A stretch of DNA of 64,000 nucleotides from an uncultured Bacteroidota bacterium (GCA_902515565.1 CABXVR010000002.1:1-64000); one strand, 5' to 3'. Shown: positions 1-10,606, counted from the stretch's first letter. Translations and numbers: made by a program. Notes: generated by a model not told the origin, from the letters alone.

Positions 1-815
1 ATCATACTTGGAGAGTCATTATCTATGGATAAATAAAATTTTGAAAATGGAGCCAAATTAATAAATCTACTATCTAAATTATTATCGCTACTAAACAAGT
101 ATTCATTTTTAATAAAATTAGCCCAGATATCTTTTTCATTTTTTGATGCCCAAGAAAATTCTTCATTTGTGTAACCAATTATCTTTGAATCTTCTGTGTC
201 AGTTAACATTGAACTTGTAAATAATAATATTTTTCCGTGGTTAATCATTTTTTCTATAAAAGTATAATTATCCACTTTTATCTCTGAAATTACTGAAACG
301 GCATATTCTTTTGCAATATCAATTACAATATTTTCTTTATTGAATGTGCTTTTAATATAATTAGGAAATGAAGAATAAAAAAAATGATTTTCACCCAGAT
401 AATTATCTAATCCAATTAAAAGAAGTGAGTCAGTTAAAATTATTTTCTTTCTATAATCAACATCGGTAGTTAAAGTAATTAGTCTAGGTATTTTATATTT
501 AGAGTCGTATTCTAAGTAATTACTGTAAAAACTTTCAATCTCATATTTTTGATCTGAAAAATCACCAAAAGATAAATTTACTTCACTGTAAAGTTGATTT
601 TGAATAGTATCCTTTAAACGGTTAATCCATATTTGATCGTCATACTGGGGAGGGAATAAAAAAGAAAAATCTTCTTTTACTTTATAAAGATTATTAGCAT
701 CAGTATTAAAAAAAATATCTTCGAATCGTTCTATCTCAACCTTAACATTTGGAGTGTTAACGTTATTACAACTCAATGTTAAAAAAATAAATAAAAAGAT
801 TAAAAATTTATGCAC
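1..815 (-). CDS. gldB: gliding motility lipoprotein GldB (C-terminus cut by window edge; GTG start)
   Basis: Not in the ORF track. Minus-strand reading from GTG at 815: MHKFLIFLFIFLTLSCNNVNTPNVKVEIERFEDIFFNTDANNLYKVKEDFSFLFPPQYDDQIWINRLKDTIQNQLYSEV...LTTDVDYRKKIILTDSLLLIGLDNYLGENHFFY. Lipobox LTLSC and GldB-like motifs; open to position 1; next to nadE. Confidence 0.9.
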   Translation of the reverse strand, partial: MHKFLIFLFIFLTLSCNNVNTPNVKVEIERFEDIFFNTDANNLYKVKEDFSFLFPPQYDDQIWINRLKDTIQNQLYSEVNLSFGDFSDQKYEIESFYSNYLEYDSKYKIPRLITLTTDVDYRKKIILTDSLLLIGLDNYLGENHFFYSSFPNYIKSTFNKENIVIDIAKEYAVSVISEIKVDNYTFIEKMINHGKILLFTSSMLTDTEDSKIIGYTNEEFSWASKNEKDIWANFIKNEYLFSSDNNLDSRFINLAPFSKFYLSIDNDSPSM

Positions 816-846
816 AGATAATAACTTTTATTAATGTTTTAATATA

Positions 847-867
847 TATTTTTGTACTACAAATGTA
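847..867. promoter_or_regulatory. divergent Bacteroidetes-type -7 elements for nadE (+) and gldB (-)
   Basis: TATTTTTG on + (847-854) and TACATTTG on - (867-860) both fit TAnnTTTG. They flank the 13-bp palindrome TTTGTA-C-TACAAA. No clear -33 boxes. Confidence 0.4.
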
Positions 868-898
868 AGATTCTTATTACATAAATAATATATATTTT

Positions 899-1684
899 AT
901 GAAAACGGAGAAAGTTTCAGAGTTTATAGTCGATTGGCTAAAAAATTATGCTCAAACAAATAAAATATCAGGTTTTGTTGTCGGCATTTCTGGTGGAATA
1001 GACTCTGCTGTTACTTCCACTTTATGTGCGAAAACTGGACTTGAAGTAATATGTGTTGAAATGCCTATTAAGCAAAATGATGAACATGTCACTAGGGCTA
1101 AAAATCATATAAAAAATCTTCAATTAAATTATGATAATGTTACTGGTAAATTAGTAGACTTAAACTCTGTGTTTGATTCATTTTGTAATCAAGTAAATTC
1201 ATCGAAAAAAAAATTTACTCATGAACTATCGTTGGCTAATTCAAGAGCGAGATTAAGAATGACAACTCTTTATTATTTTGCAGGAATTAACAATTACTTG
1301 GTTGTTGGTACAGGAAATAAAGTTGAAGATTTTGGAGTTGGTTTTTACACGAAATATGGAGATGGAGGAGTTGATTTAAGTCCAATAGCAGATTTATTGA
1401 AATCTCAGGTTTACAACTTAGGTAAATTCTTAAATGTTGACAATACAATAATTAACGCTAAACCAAGCGATGGTTTATATGCTGACTCAAGGTCAGATGA
1501 AGATCAAATTGGAGCCACATATGATGAATTAGAATGGGCAATGAATGCTAAAGCATCAAATTCTAAAATTAGCAGTAGAGAAAAAGAAGTTCTTAAAATA
1601 TATAGAAGTTTTAACACAAAAAATAGGCATAAAATGGAACCTATTCCAATATGTACGATTCCAAAAGATCTATTAACAGATTAA
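899..1684 (+). CDS. nadE: NH3-dependent NAD+ synthetase
   Basis: ORF with SGGIDSAV PP-loop and GTGNKVEDFGVGFYTKYGDGGVDLSPIADL. Confidence 0.95.
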   Translation: MKTEKVSEFIVDWLKNYAQTNKISGFVVGISGGIDSAVTSTLCAKTGLEVICVEMPIKQNDEHVTRAKNHIKNLQLNYDNVTGKLVDLNSVFDSFCNQVNSSKKKFTHELSLANSRARLRMTTLYYFAGINNYLVVGTGNKVEDFGVGFYTKYGDGGVDLSPIADLLKSQVYNLGKFLNVDNTIINAKPSDGLYADSRSDEDQIGATYDELEWAMNAKASNSKISSREKEVLKIYRSFNTKNRHKMEPIPICTIPKDLLTD

Positions 1685-3633
1685 ATTACTCTTTTTAGTT
1701 TTCTAGAAAGTAGCATCTTTAAATTAGAATAATTTAATACCTCATCAAGAATTGATTTATTTTCTTGACTATCAATTGTCTTATTTTTGAACTCATTTAC
1801 TTTTTGATCAATTAAAAAACATCTTAAGTTTAGAATTGTATCGTTAACTAACTGGGCAATAGTTTTTGATTTTTCTTTTGGAAAAATATTACTCCTTTGC
1901 CAATCGTGTAGTCTGTATTTTTCTTCGCCCATTAGTATATTAGTTATTTCTAACTCAATGCTAACTGGAACTTTATTTGCAAACATCTCAACTGTGATAT
2001 TTGATCCTTTATTTAAATTTTCAATAATTATGTAATAAATATTTTTAAAATCATCATTTGAAAACTCCATTTCATCTTCTTGAAGATCCATATATATTTT
2101 TTCAAAAACTTTACTTGTCTTGACGACTGGTTCTAAAACTAATTCCCCAGCTTCATTTTCTTTTAATAATAAATCTTCAAAATCCTCTGTTTTATCTCCA
2201 TATAAAATTAATATTTCTATGATTTTTTTTTCTAATTCATATAAAACATTGATGCTCTTTTTTTCGTTTTTATTTTTAACAACCCTAAAAGATTCTTCTG
2301 ATCTTGAAGTAGGTTTGTTTAATTTAGAGCTTTGTTTTTTAGAAATCTGAGCTAAAGTACTATATAAAACTTCCTCGCTAATATCCATAATTGAAGAACA
2401 CTCCTTTATATATATCTCTTTTTTTATTTGATCACTTATTTTTGAAATACTTGCTACCATATCTCTAATAGTTTCTGATTTTTTTATAGGATCATTTTTA
2501 GCACCTTCAATTAATAAGGATGCTTTATAGGTTATAAAATCTTTTGAATTTTCTAAGAAATAAGAAGACAACTCTTCAACATTTTTATCTTTTGCAAAAC
2601 TATCAGGATCTTCACCCTCAGGTAAATTACATATTTTCACATTCATCCCCTGCTCAAGTATTATGTCAATACCTCTAAAAGCAGCATTTATTCCTGCAGA
2701 ATCTCCATCAAATACTACTGTTATATTATTTGTAAGTCTATTAATTAGTCTTATTTGGTCTGAACTTAAAGCAGTCCCCGATGAAGAAACTACATTACGT
2801 ATTCCTCTTTCATACATCCTCATCACATCTGTATATCCTTCAACTAAAAAACAATTGTCTTGTTTTGCAATCTCCTGTTTGGCATGAAATAAACCATATA
2901 AGACTTTACTTTTGTAGTAAATCTTACTTTCAGGTGAGTTAAGGTACTTGGCAGTAGATTTTGAGGTTTTTAGCGTTCTTCCTCCAAAACCTAAAACCCT
3001 ACCAGACATACTTAGTATAGGAAAAATTACTCTTCCTTTAAATCTGTCAAATTTCTTATCCTCTTTAACAATTGTTAAACCAGATTTTTCTAAAAATTCA
3101 ATCTTATAGCTATCTTTTATAGCCTGATCTGTAAAACTAGTCCATTCATCCTTACAATATCCTAATTGAAATCTATTAATAGTGTCTTCTGCAAATCCTC
3201 TTTCTTTGAAATAACTTAACCCTACCGACTTACCTTCATCAGTTTTTTTAAGGGTTTTTTGAAAAAACTTGTTGGCATAATCACTTACTAAATATAAACT
3301 CTCCATTTCATCAGACTCGAGTTTTTGTTCGTTTGTTTGCTCGGTTTCTTCAACTTCAATATTATATTTATTTGCTAAATATTTTATAGCTTCTGGATAA
3401 GTGAAGTGTTCATGCTCCATTAAAAAAGTAATGGCAGTACCACCTTTTCCACTTGAAAAATCTTTCCAAATCTGTTTTACAGGAGAAACCATAAAACTAG
3501 GAGTTCTTTCTTCACTAAATGGGCTTAATCCTTTAAAATTCGATCCAGATTTTTTTAATTGAACAAAGTCTCCTATGACTTCCTCAACTCTTGAAGATTC
3601 GAATACTTTATCAATTGTGGACTTTGAAATCAC
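1681..3633 (-). CDS. dnaG: DNA primase
   Basis: TOPRIM core (LVEGYTDVMRMYERGIRNVVSSSGTALS, VFDGDSAG) and DnaG N-terminal region; zinc ligands replaced (see findings). Confidence 0.96.
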   Translation of the reverse strand: MISKSTIDKVFESSRVEEVIGDFVQLKKSGSNFKGLSPFSEERTPSFMVSPVKQIWKDFSSGKGGTAITFLMEHEHFTYPEAIKYLANKYNIEVEETEQTNEQKLESDEMESLYLVSDYANKFFQKTLKKTDEGKSVGLSYFKERGFAEDTINRFQLGYCKDEWTSFTDQAIKDSYKIEFLEKSGLTIVKEDKKFDRFKGRVIFPILSMSGRVLGFGGRTLKTSKSTAKYLNSPESKIYYKSKVLYGLFHAKQEIAKQDNCFLVEGYTDVMRMYERGIRNVVSSSGTALSSDQIRLINRLTNNITVVFDGDSAGINAAFRGIDIILEQGMNVKICNLPEGEDPDSFAKDKNVEELSSYFLENSKDFITYKASLLIEGAKNDPIKKSETIRDMVASISKISDQIKKEIYIKECSSIMDISEEVLYSTLAQISKKQSSKLNKPTSRSEESFRVVKNKNEKKSINVLYELEKKIIEILILYGDKTEDFEDLLLKENEAGELVLEPVVKTSKVFEKIYMDLQEDEMEFSNDDFKNIYYIIIENLNKGSNITVEMFANKVPVSIELEITNILMGEEKYRLHDWQRSNIFPKEKSKTIAQLVNDTILNLRCFLIDQKVNEFKNKTIDSQENKSILDEVLNYSNLKMLLSRKLKRVI

Positions 3634-3809
3634 TATTTTTAATTTTTAATAAATATAAGATATATCATTTAAAAATTATCAATAATTAAATTTATGAAAC
3701 CAATATTTAAAAGATTATTACTGATAATTACATTGTGAAAATGGATAATTAAATCCATAAGTATAATATTTTGTACATTTATAAGTAACAAACCAATACT
3801 CAACTACTT

Positions 3810-5423
3810 ATGAAAAAAATTACTTTTTTATTATCACTAATTATTACTAGTTCCATTTATGCTCAATCTTTGGAAATGCCAAATATTCCAGCTGATGGTG
3901 TGAACTATGAAACTAGGACCTTAGATGATGTTATATTTATTTCCGATCAAGGGCCCTGGGATTTTTCTCAGTTCAATAATTTGCCAGATCAAAGTGTTAT
4001 CTCTATGCAGTCAATAGATGATTCTCCATATTCAAGTTCAAATTACCCTAATACTACCCACGTTAAATATGGTACTTCTGGCTCTCAGAGTGTTATTCAG
4101 TTTCCTGGATTTACCTCTAGTGGATATACTTATAATGGAGAAAACAGTATAATAGTAAACAACTATGCAACTCCTCTAACTATTAATCCATACCCATTTA
4201 ATGTTGGTGACACTCATACAGATGCAGTTTACGACATCCCTTTCACTTGTGCTATTTGCCCTCCGTCAATGTTTAGGGATCATGAGGTTGAAACTGAAGC
4301 TCTTTCCTCAGGCTCTGTTACAATGCCAGATGGAACAGTATTTGAAAATGTTATGCTAGTTCGCTCTGTAGCAGTATTTTCTGATGCTCAAACAGGATCA
4401 AATCCATGTATTAACACAAGAGAATCTTATTTTTTATGGGCAGCAGATATTGGAATTCCTTTAGTTGAAAGTTTTAGCCAAGTAACTACTGGTGCTTGTA
4501 ATTTTGATCCAGTACAATTTACTAGATTTTATGAATCAGAATCAGAATTTAATAATGGCGGCGGCGGAACTGATTGTCCTGACGAATATGAATTGCCAAT
4601 AGTTTGGAGGGACGGTTTTGAATGCTATACTCCATTCGCAATTGACAATATCGAAGGCTGGACAGCGATAGACGGAGAAGGTGGTACGACATGGGGAGCT
4701 AACGATGTTGATTTTACAAATGAATCATATGCTGGTGCTGGTATTATCTGGAATAGTAATGAAGCTGACAATTTAGGAAACGATATTTCAGCTTACAATG
4801 CATACGAAGGAAATCAAGGCTTATATTTCTTTGCTTCAGGTGCAAATAGTACCCCATTTCCAAATGATGATTGGATGATAAGCCCTGAATTTACTATTAG
4901 TGGGGTTAGTTCTCCTACACTTAGTTTTTGGGCTAAATCTATAACAGATCAATATGGTCTAGATAGATTCCAAATAGCAATTGGCAGTAGTACAAACCCT
5001 GCAGATTTCACTGTGATTTCAGCTGGAGCATTCGAAGAGGCTCCTATTGAGTGGACACAGTACGAGTACGATTTAAGTGCTTACGATGGTCAAACTGTTA
5101 GAGTTGGTATACACTGCGTGAGTAATGATTCTTTCGTACTACAAATGGATTCATTTGTTGTGGAAGGTACTTTAGGTGTGAACGATGTTCAATCTCTTGA
5201 AATGAACATTTATCCAAACCCAGTTAATGGTAATTTTGTTACAATACAAACTCCAGTAAATGGAATGAAGTATGTTGAGGTATTTGATATCACTGGAAAG
5301 AGATTAATCAATACTTCATTAAGTGCCGATACTTTAGAAGTTAGTTCATTAAGTGCAGGAATGTACCTAATTAAAGTAACTGTTGAAGGTCAAAGTAAAA
5401 CATCTAAATTAATAGTTAGATAA
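3810..5423 (+). CDS. secreted protein with choice-of-anchor J-like domain and T9SS type A C-terminal sorting domain
   Basis: Signal peptide MKKITFLLSLIITSSIYAQ; C-terminus NIYPNPVNGNFVTI...VEVFDITGKRLI...LSAGMYLIKVTVEGQSKTSKLIVR is a typical Por secretion tail. Confidence 0.85.
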   Translation: MKKITFLLSLIITSSIYAQSLEMPNIPADGVNYETRTLDDVIFISDQGPWDFSQFNNLPDQSVISMQSIDDSPYSSSNYPNTTHVKYGTSGSQSVIQFPGFTSSGYTYNGENSIIVNNYATPLTINPYPFNVGDTHTDAVYDIPFTCAICPPSMFRDHEVETEALSSGSVTMPDGTVFENVMLVRSVAVFSDAQTGSNPCINTRESYFLWAADIGIPLVESFSQVTTGACNFDPVQFTRFYESESEFNNGGGGTDCPDEYELPIVWRDGFECYTPFAIDNIEGWTAIDGEGGTTWGANDVDFTNESYAGAGIIWNSNEADNLGNDISAYNAYEGNQGLYFFASGANSTPFPNDDWMISPEFTISGVSSPTLSFWAKSITDQYGLDRFQIAIGSSTNPADFTVISAGAFEEAPIEWTQYEYDLSAYDGQTVRVGIHCVSNDSFVLQMDSFVVEGTLGVNDVQSLEMNIYPNPVNGNFVTIQTPVNGMKYVEVFDITGKRLINTSLSADTLEVSSLSAGMYLIKVTVEGQSKTSKLIVR

Positions 5424-5444
5424 TTACAAGATTAAATAATTTCA

Positions 5445-5483
5445 AAAAAAAAGCACCTTAACTAAAACTAAGGTGCTTTTTTT
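5445..5483. terminator. bidirectional rho-independent terminator between T9SS protein gene (+) and rlmN (-)
   Basis: AAGCACCTTA-actaaaac-TAAGGTGCTT (5451-5478), A-tract upstream and T-tract downstream. Confidence 0.85.
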
Positions 5484-5506
5484 ATTTATGCTTAAACGGG
5501 TTATAG

Positions 5507-6544
5507 TTATTGGCTTTTATTAGCTAATTGACCACATGCAGCATCAATATCCTTTCCTCTAGACCTTCGAAAAGTAACAGTAATGTTATTTTTTTCTAAA
5601 ACATTCATATATAAAGCAATAGCAGAATTATTTGCTTGCTTAAAACTTGGGTCATCAATTGAATTGTATTGAATTAAATTAACCTTACTTGGTGAAAATT
5701 TACAAAATTCAACAAGAGCATTAACATCCTCCATTTTATCATTTATTCCTTCCCAAACTACATATTCATATGTAATTCTATTTTTAGTGTTTTTATACCA
5801 ATATTTTAAAGAATCTCTTAACTCTACTAAATTAAATTTTTCATTAAAAGGCATAATTGAAGTCCTTGTTTTTTCAATTGCACTATGCAAAGACACGGCT
5901 AACTTAAATTTAACTTTATCATCAGCCATTTTTTTAATCATTTTTGGAATTCCTGATGTAGAAACAACTATTCTTTTAGGCGACATACCTAAACCACTTG
6001 GAGAGGTTATCTTGTCAATAGCCTTTAAAACATTATTATAATTCATTAAAGGCTCTCCCATCCCCATAAAGACAATGTTTGTCAATGGTTTATTATGGAA
6101 TTCCAGACATTGATTATTAATAGTAACTACCTGATCGTATATTTCATCAGGATTTAAATTTCTCATTCTTTTTAATCTGGATGTTGCACAAAATTTGCAA
6201 TTCAAACTACAACCAACCTGTGAAGATATACATGCAGTCATTCTAGTCTTTGTAGGAATTAACACAGACTCAACTGTTAAACCATCATGTAGTTTAATAG
6301 CATTTTTAATTGTTCCATCCGTACTTTTTTGTACAGAATCAATTTCAATATTATTAATTACAAATTCAGACTTGAGAGAATCTCTAATTTCTTTAGAGAT
6401 ATTTGTCATTTGATCAATATCAGTGATGGATTTTTTCCATAACCATTCATAAACTTGGTTTCCTCTAAATGCTTTGAAACCTTTATCAATAAAGAAAGCT
6501 CTAAGATCTTCTAGAGATAGTGATCTAACGTCTTTTTTAGTCAT
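5507..6544 (-). CDS. rlmN: 23S rRNA (adenine(2503)-C(2))-methyltransferase
   Basis: Radical SAM CSLNCKFCATS motif, VFMGMGEPLMNYNNV, C-terminal RRSRGKDIDAACGQL. Confidence 0.95.
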   Translation of the reverse strand: MTKKDVRSLSLEDLRAFFIDKGFKAFRGNQVYEWLWKKSITDIDQMTNISKEIRDSLKSEFVINNIEIDSVQKSTDGTIKNAIKLHDGLTVESVLIPTKTRMTACISSQVGCSLNCKFCATSRLKRMRNLNPDEIYDQVVTINNQCLEFHNKPLTNIVFMGMGEPLMNYNNVLKAIDKITSPSGLGMSPKRIVVSTSGIPKMIKKMADDKVKFKLAVSLHSAIEKTRTSIMPFNEKFNLVELRDSLKYWYKNTKNRITYEYVVWEGINDKMEDVNALVEFCKFSPSKVNLIQYNSIDDPSFKQANNSAIALYMNVLEKNNITVTFRRSRGKDIDAACGQLANKSQ

Positions 6545-6546
6545 GA

Positions 6547-7596
6547 TTATATAATCAGCATTGCATCACCATAACTAAAGAAATTATATTTCTTTTTAAT
6601 GGCCTCTTCATATGCTCTTAACATAAAATCGTGACCTGCAAATGCAGATGTCATCATCATTAAGGTTGATTTAGGCATATGGAAGTTTGTAACCATGCAA
6701 TTTGCAATACTAAATTCATAAGGAGGAAAAATAAATTTGTTTGTCCAGCCATTATACACATTTAAAGTTCCACTTGATGATACAGAACTTTCAATAGCTC
6801 TCATAGATGTAGTTCCAACTGCACATATTCTTCTTTTTTCTTTTAATGCTTTATTAATAATTGTCGTTGCATTAATATCAACATCAATTTCTTCACTATC
6901 CATCTTATGTTTAGATAAATCTTCAACTTCAACTGGATTAAAAGTCCCCAAACCAACATGCAAAGTGATTTCTGCAAAATTTATTCCTTTAATTTCTAAA
7001 CGCTTTAAAAGGTGTCTTGAAAAATGCATTCCTGCAGTTGGTGCTGCAACAGCTCCTTCATTTTTTGCAAATATTGTTTGATATCTTTCTTTATCGTCAG
7101 GTTCAACTTCTCTATTTATATATTTAGGTAAAGGAGTTTGACCAAGTTCAGTCAATTTAGATCTAAATTCATCATAACCCCCATCGAATAAAAATCTTAA
7201 GGTTCTACCTCTAGAAGTTGTATTATCAATTACCTCAGCTACTAATGTATCATCATCGCCAAAGTATAACTTATTTCCAATTCTTATTTTTCGTGCTGGA
7301 TCAACTAACACATCCCATAATCTTTGTTCAGAATTTAATTCTCTTAAAAGAAAAACCTCAATTCTTGCTCCAGTTTTTTCTTTATTACCATAAAGTCTAG
7401 CTGGGAAAACTTTTGTGTTATTTAATACCATAACATCATCTTCATCAAAATAATCAATAATGTCTTTAAATGACTTATGTTCGATAGTTTGTTCTTTTCT
7501 GTTAAGAACCATTAGTTTTGATTCATCTCTGTTTTCAGCAGGGTATTCAGCTAAGCGATCTTCAGGTAATTCAAATAAGAAGTGGGATAATTTCAT
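6547..7596 (-). CDS. queA: S-adenosylmethionine:tRNA ribosyltransferase-isomerase
   Basis: [58 protein letters not shown]. Confidence 0.95.
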   Translation of the reverse strand: MKLSHFLFELPEDRLAEYPAENRDESKLMVLNRKEQTIEHKSFKDIIDYFDEDDVMVLNNTKVFPARLYGNKEKTGARIEVFLLRELNSEQRLWDVLVDPARKIRIGNKLYFGDDDTLVAEVIDNTTSRGRTLRFLFDGGYDEFRSKLTELGQTPLPKYINREVEPDDKERYQTIFAKNEGAVAAPTAGMHFSRHLLKRLEIKGINFAEITLHVGLGTFNPVEVEDLSKHKMDSEEIDVDINATTIINKALKEKRRICAVGTTSMRAIESSVSSSGTLNVYNGWTNKFIFPPYEFSIANCMVTNFHMPKSTLMMMTSAFAGHDFMLRAYEEAIKKKYNFFSYGDAMLII

Positions 7597-7655
7597 GTTA
7601 TATATTTTTTAGAAGGTGCTAATATACAATCTGGGAATAGGCAAAGTCAAGTAAA

Positions 7656-8882
7656 TCAGCTTTTATTTATTGTAATTCCTATTTTAGTTAAATCATTCCA
7701 AAAATCTGGATAAGACTTTGAAACAACATCTGGATCTTTAATAATGATATTTGTCAAAACTGATAATGGTGCAAATGCCATTGCCATTCTATGATCTTCA
7801 TAAGTTTGAATAGTAACATTGTTATTTATTTGGTTTGGATTATTAAAGCTCAAAGTATCGCTCGTAATCACTATATCAGTCCCGAGTTTTTTAATTTCAT
7901 TTTTCAATGCTAACAATCGATTAGTTTCTTTGATTAGTAAGGTCTTTAGCCCAGTCAATGAGCAATTAATTCTAAGTCCTAAACATGTCACAGCAATAGT
8001 TTGTGCTAGATCTGGTGATGAATTTAAATCAAAAGACACAGTGTGTTTAGAAATCTTAGTTTTTTTGATTGTTATTGAATTATCATTAAAACTTGTTTCA
8101 ACTCCAAATTCATTGTAAATCTTATTAAGAACAGAATCACCCTGAAGACTTGAAATATTATAGCTGCTTAATATAATTTCAGTGTTAATTGGAGATAGTG
8201 CAACAAAACTATAATAGTAAGATGCAGAGGACCAGTCTGATTCAACCTTTATAATTTTTTTTACACCCAAGTCATTAAATCTATTAATTTTAATAACATT
8301 TTCTTCAAAGCTGTATAAAACACCTAATTGATTTAATAAAGATAAAGTCATCATAATATAGGGTTTAGAAGTAATTTGCCCTTTTAAATTAACTTCTAAC
8401 CCATTTTTTAAACTAGAACCAATTAATAATAATGCAGAAATATATTGACTACTTACATTAGAATCTAAACTTAATTTATTAGTATTAAATTCTTTCCCTC
8501 TAATTCGTAAAGGAGGATAACCTTTTTTATTCAAATATTTAATATCAGCACCAATACTATTTAGAGCATCTACTAGAATTTTGATAGGTCTATTTTGCAT
8601 TCTATTAGATCCTGTAAGAATGATATTACCTGATTTAGATATTGCAAAAAATGCTGTTAGAAAACGCATTGCAGTACCAGCATGGTGAATATCGATAGTA
8701 TCTGAGTTAGAAGCTAATGCTTTATGTAAAACATTAGTGTCATCTGATTTAGAAAGGTTTAAAATAGTAATGTTGGGATAAAGTGCCTTTAAAATTAATA
8801 ATCTATTAGATTCGCTTTTTGAACCAGTAATGGATAAAAATGAACCACTTAGTACGCTAGATTTGTTAAGAATTAAACTCAT
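7656..8882 (-). CDS. aroA: 3-phosphoshikimate 1-carboxyvinyltransferase (EPSP synthase)
   Basis: SGSFLSITGSKSESNRLLIL, HAGTAMRFLTAFFA, KETNRLLALKNEIKKLG, TYEDHRMAMAFAPL. Confidence 0.93.
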   Translation of the reverse strand: MSLILNKSSVLSGSFLSITGSKSESNRLLILKALYPNITILNLSKSDDTNVLHKALASNSDTIDIHHAGTAMRFLTAFFAISKSGNIILTGSNRMQNRPIKILVDALNSIGADIKYLNKKGYPPLRIRGKEFNTNKLSLDSNVSSQYISALLLIGSSLKNGLEVNLKGQITSKPYIMMTLSLLNQLGVLYSFEENVIKINRFNDLGVKKIIKVESDWSSASYYYSFVALSPINTEIILSSYNISSLQGDSVLNKIYNEFGVETSFNDNSITIKKTKISKHTVSFDLNSSPDLAQTIAVTCLGLRINCSLTGLKTLLIKETNRLLALKNEIKKLGTDIVITSDTLSFNNPNQINNNVTIQTYEDHRMAMAFAPLSVLTNIIIKDPDVVSKSYPDFWNDLTKIGITINKS

Positions 8883-9208
8883 TTAATTAACTTATCATTA
8901 TTGTGGTGCCTATCATGATCTCTTTTAGTTTTTAATGCCATTTTTGAATCAAACGACTTTTGAAGATCTACACCTGTTTGATTAGCTAAACATAAAACAA
9001 CAAACATAACATCAGCTAGCTCCTCGCCCAGATCAGATTGTTTATCTGAATCTTTTTCACTTTGTTCACCATACCTTCTTGCAATTATCCTAGCTACTTC
9101 ACCAACTTCTTCAGTCAATTGAGCCATATTTGTCAACTCGTTAAAGTATCTAACTCCATGATTATTTATCCATTTGTCTACCTGAGTTTGTAAGTTGTTA
9201 ATTTCCAT
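8879..9208 (-). CDS. MazG-like nucleotide pyrophosphohydrolase
   Basis: LTEEVGEVARIIARRYG...DLGEELADVMFVVLCLANQTGVDL. Confidence 0.88.
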   Translation of the reverse strand: MEINNLQTQVDKWINNHGVRYFNELTNMAQLTEEVGEVARIIARRYGEQSEKDSDKQSDLGEELADVMFVVLCLANQTGVDLQKSFDSKMALKTKRDHDRHHNNDKLIK

Positions 9209-9212
9209 AAAT

Positions 9213-9659
9213 TTATTTTTTTAATTTGAGACTTGAATCATATATAATTGTAACAGGCCCGTCATTTGATAAGTTAATTAGCATGTCTGCTCCAAATACT
9301 CCAGATTTCAATTCTGTATTAAGATTTTCATTTAGTTGCTTTAAAAATTTGTCATACATAATTTTAGCTAATTCAGATTTTGCAGCTTTAATGAAACTAG
9401 GTCTGTTTCCTTTTAAAACATTTGCTTGAAGAGTAAACTGACTAACCAGCAAAACATCGCCCTTAACTTCGTTAATATTATTATCAAATGTGTTAAACAT
9501 TCTAAGTTTTATTATTTTATTTATTAGCCAATGTATATCATTATCATTGTCATCAATTGCTATTCCCAAAAAAATAACAATCCCCTTATTAATTGAGGAA
9601 ACTAACTTTCCGTCAATTATTGTTTCAGCACTCGACACCTTTTGAATAACAGCTTTCAT
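9213..9659 (-). CDS. dtd: D-aminoacyl-tRNA deacylase
   Basis: MKAVIQKVSSAETIIDGKLVSSINKGIVIFLGI, LLVSQFTLQANVLKGNRPSF, GVFGADMLINLSNDGPVTIIYDS. Confidence 0.94.
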   Translation of the reverse strand: MKAVIQKVSSAETIIDGKLVSSINKGIVIFLGIAIDDNDNDIHWLINKIIKLRMFNTFDNNINEVKGDVLLVSQFTLQANVLKGNRPSFIKAAKSELAKIMYDKFLKQLNENLNTELKSGVFGADMLINLSNDGPVTIIYDSSLKLKK

Positions 9660-10606
9660 TTAACATCAAAATTATCAACTCTGTAGCTGGACTTATCATC
9701 TTCTAAAATTTGAAGATAATTTTCATATCTAGAAATTGCAATTTTACCATCTTCAACATACTGCTTGACTATGCATTTTGGTTCATTTACATGCATACAG
9801 TCATTAAATTTACATTGATTAACCAATTTATAAAATTCTGGAAAATAATTTTTAATATCACTTTTGTTAAAATCGACTATACCAAAGCCTCTAATACCGG
9901 GAGTATCAATTATTTTAGCACCAAAATCAAGATCGAATAATTCTGCATTTGTAGTAGTATGTTGACCTTGTGAATGTTGAACAGAAATATTATTTGTTCT
10001 TAGATTTAAATTTGGCTGAAGAGAATTAATTAAAGTAGACTTACCAACTCCAGAATGTCCTCCAAACATACTTATATTATCCTTCATTAAGAATTTAACT
10101 TTGTCTGTATTATATTGGTTTTTAGCAGATATTTCAAAACATTTATATCCAATATTTGTATAAATCTCAATTAATTTTTTTAAAACTTTTTTTTCTGCCC
10201 CATCCAACAAATCGATTTTATTAAATAATAATACAGTGTTTATTGAATAAGCGTTTGACGTTAATAAAAATCTATCTATGAAATTTGTAGAAGTTACAGG
10301 GCTAGATATTGTTATAATTAAAAAAACAATATCAATATTTGAAGCTAGAATATGTGTTTGCTTGGAAAGGTTAACAGATTTTCTTAAAACATAGTTTTTT
10401 CTTTCACAAATGTTATTTATGACTCCAGTAACAACATCACTATTTTTTTCTAATTCAAAATCTACATAGTCACCAACAGCTATAGGGTTGGTGCTTTTTA
10501 TACCATCTAATCTAAATTTACCCTTAATTCGACAATCAAATTGCTCATTGCTTGGGGTTTTAACAGAATACCAACTGCCGGTTGATTTATAAACTAATCC
10601 TCTCAT
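9656..10606 (-). CDS. rsgA: ribosome small subunit-dependent GTPase A
   Basis: Circularly permuted GTPase: NKIDL, GHSGVGKSTLINSL, DTPGIRGFGI; zinc motif CKFNDCMHVNEPKC. Confidence 0.95.
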   Translation of the reverse strand: MRGLVYKSTGSWYSVKTPSNEQFDCRIKGKFRLDGIKSTNPIAVGDYVDFELEKNSDVVTGVINNICERKNYVLRKSVNLSKQTHILASNIDIVFLIITISSPVTSTNFIDRFLLTSNAYSINTVLLFNKIDLLDGAEKKVLKKLIEIYTNIGYKCFEISAKNQYNTDKVKFLMKDNISMFGGHSGVGKSTLINSLQPNLNLRTNNISVQHSQGQHTTTNAELFDLDFGAKIIDTPGIRGFGIVDFNKSDIKNYFPEFYKLVNQCKFNDCMHVNEPKCIVKQYVEDGKIAISRYENYLQILEDDKSSYRVDNFDVK

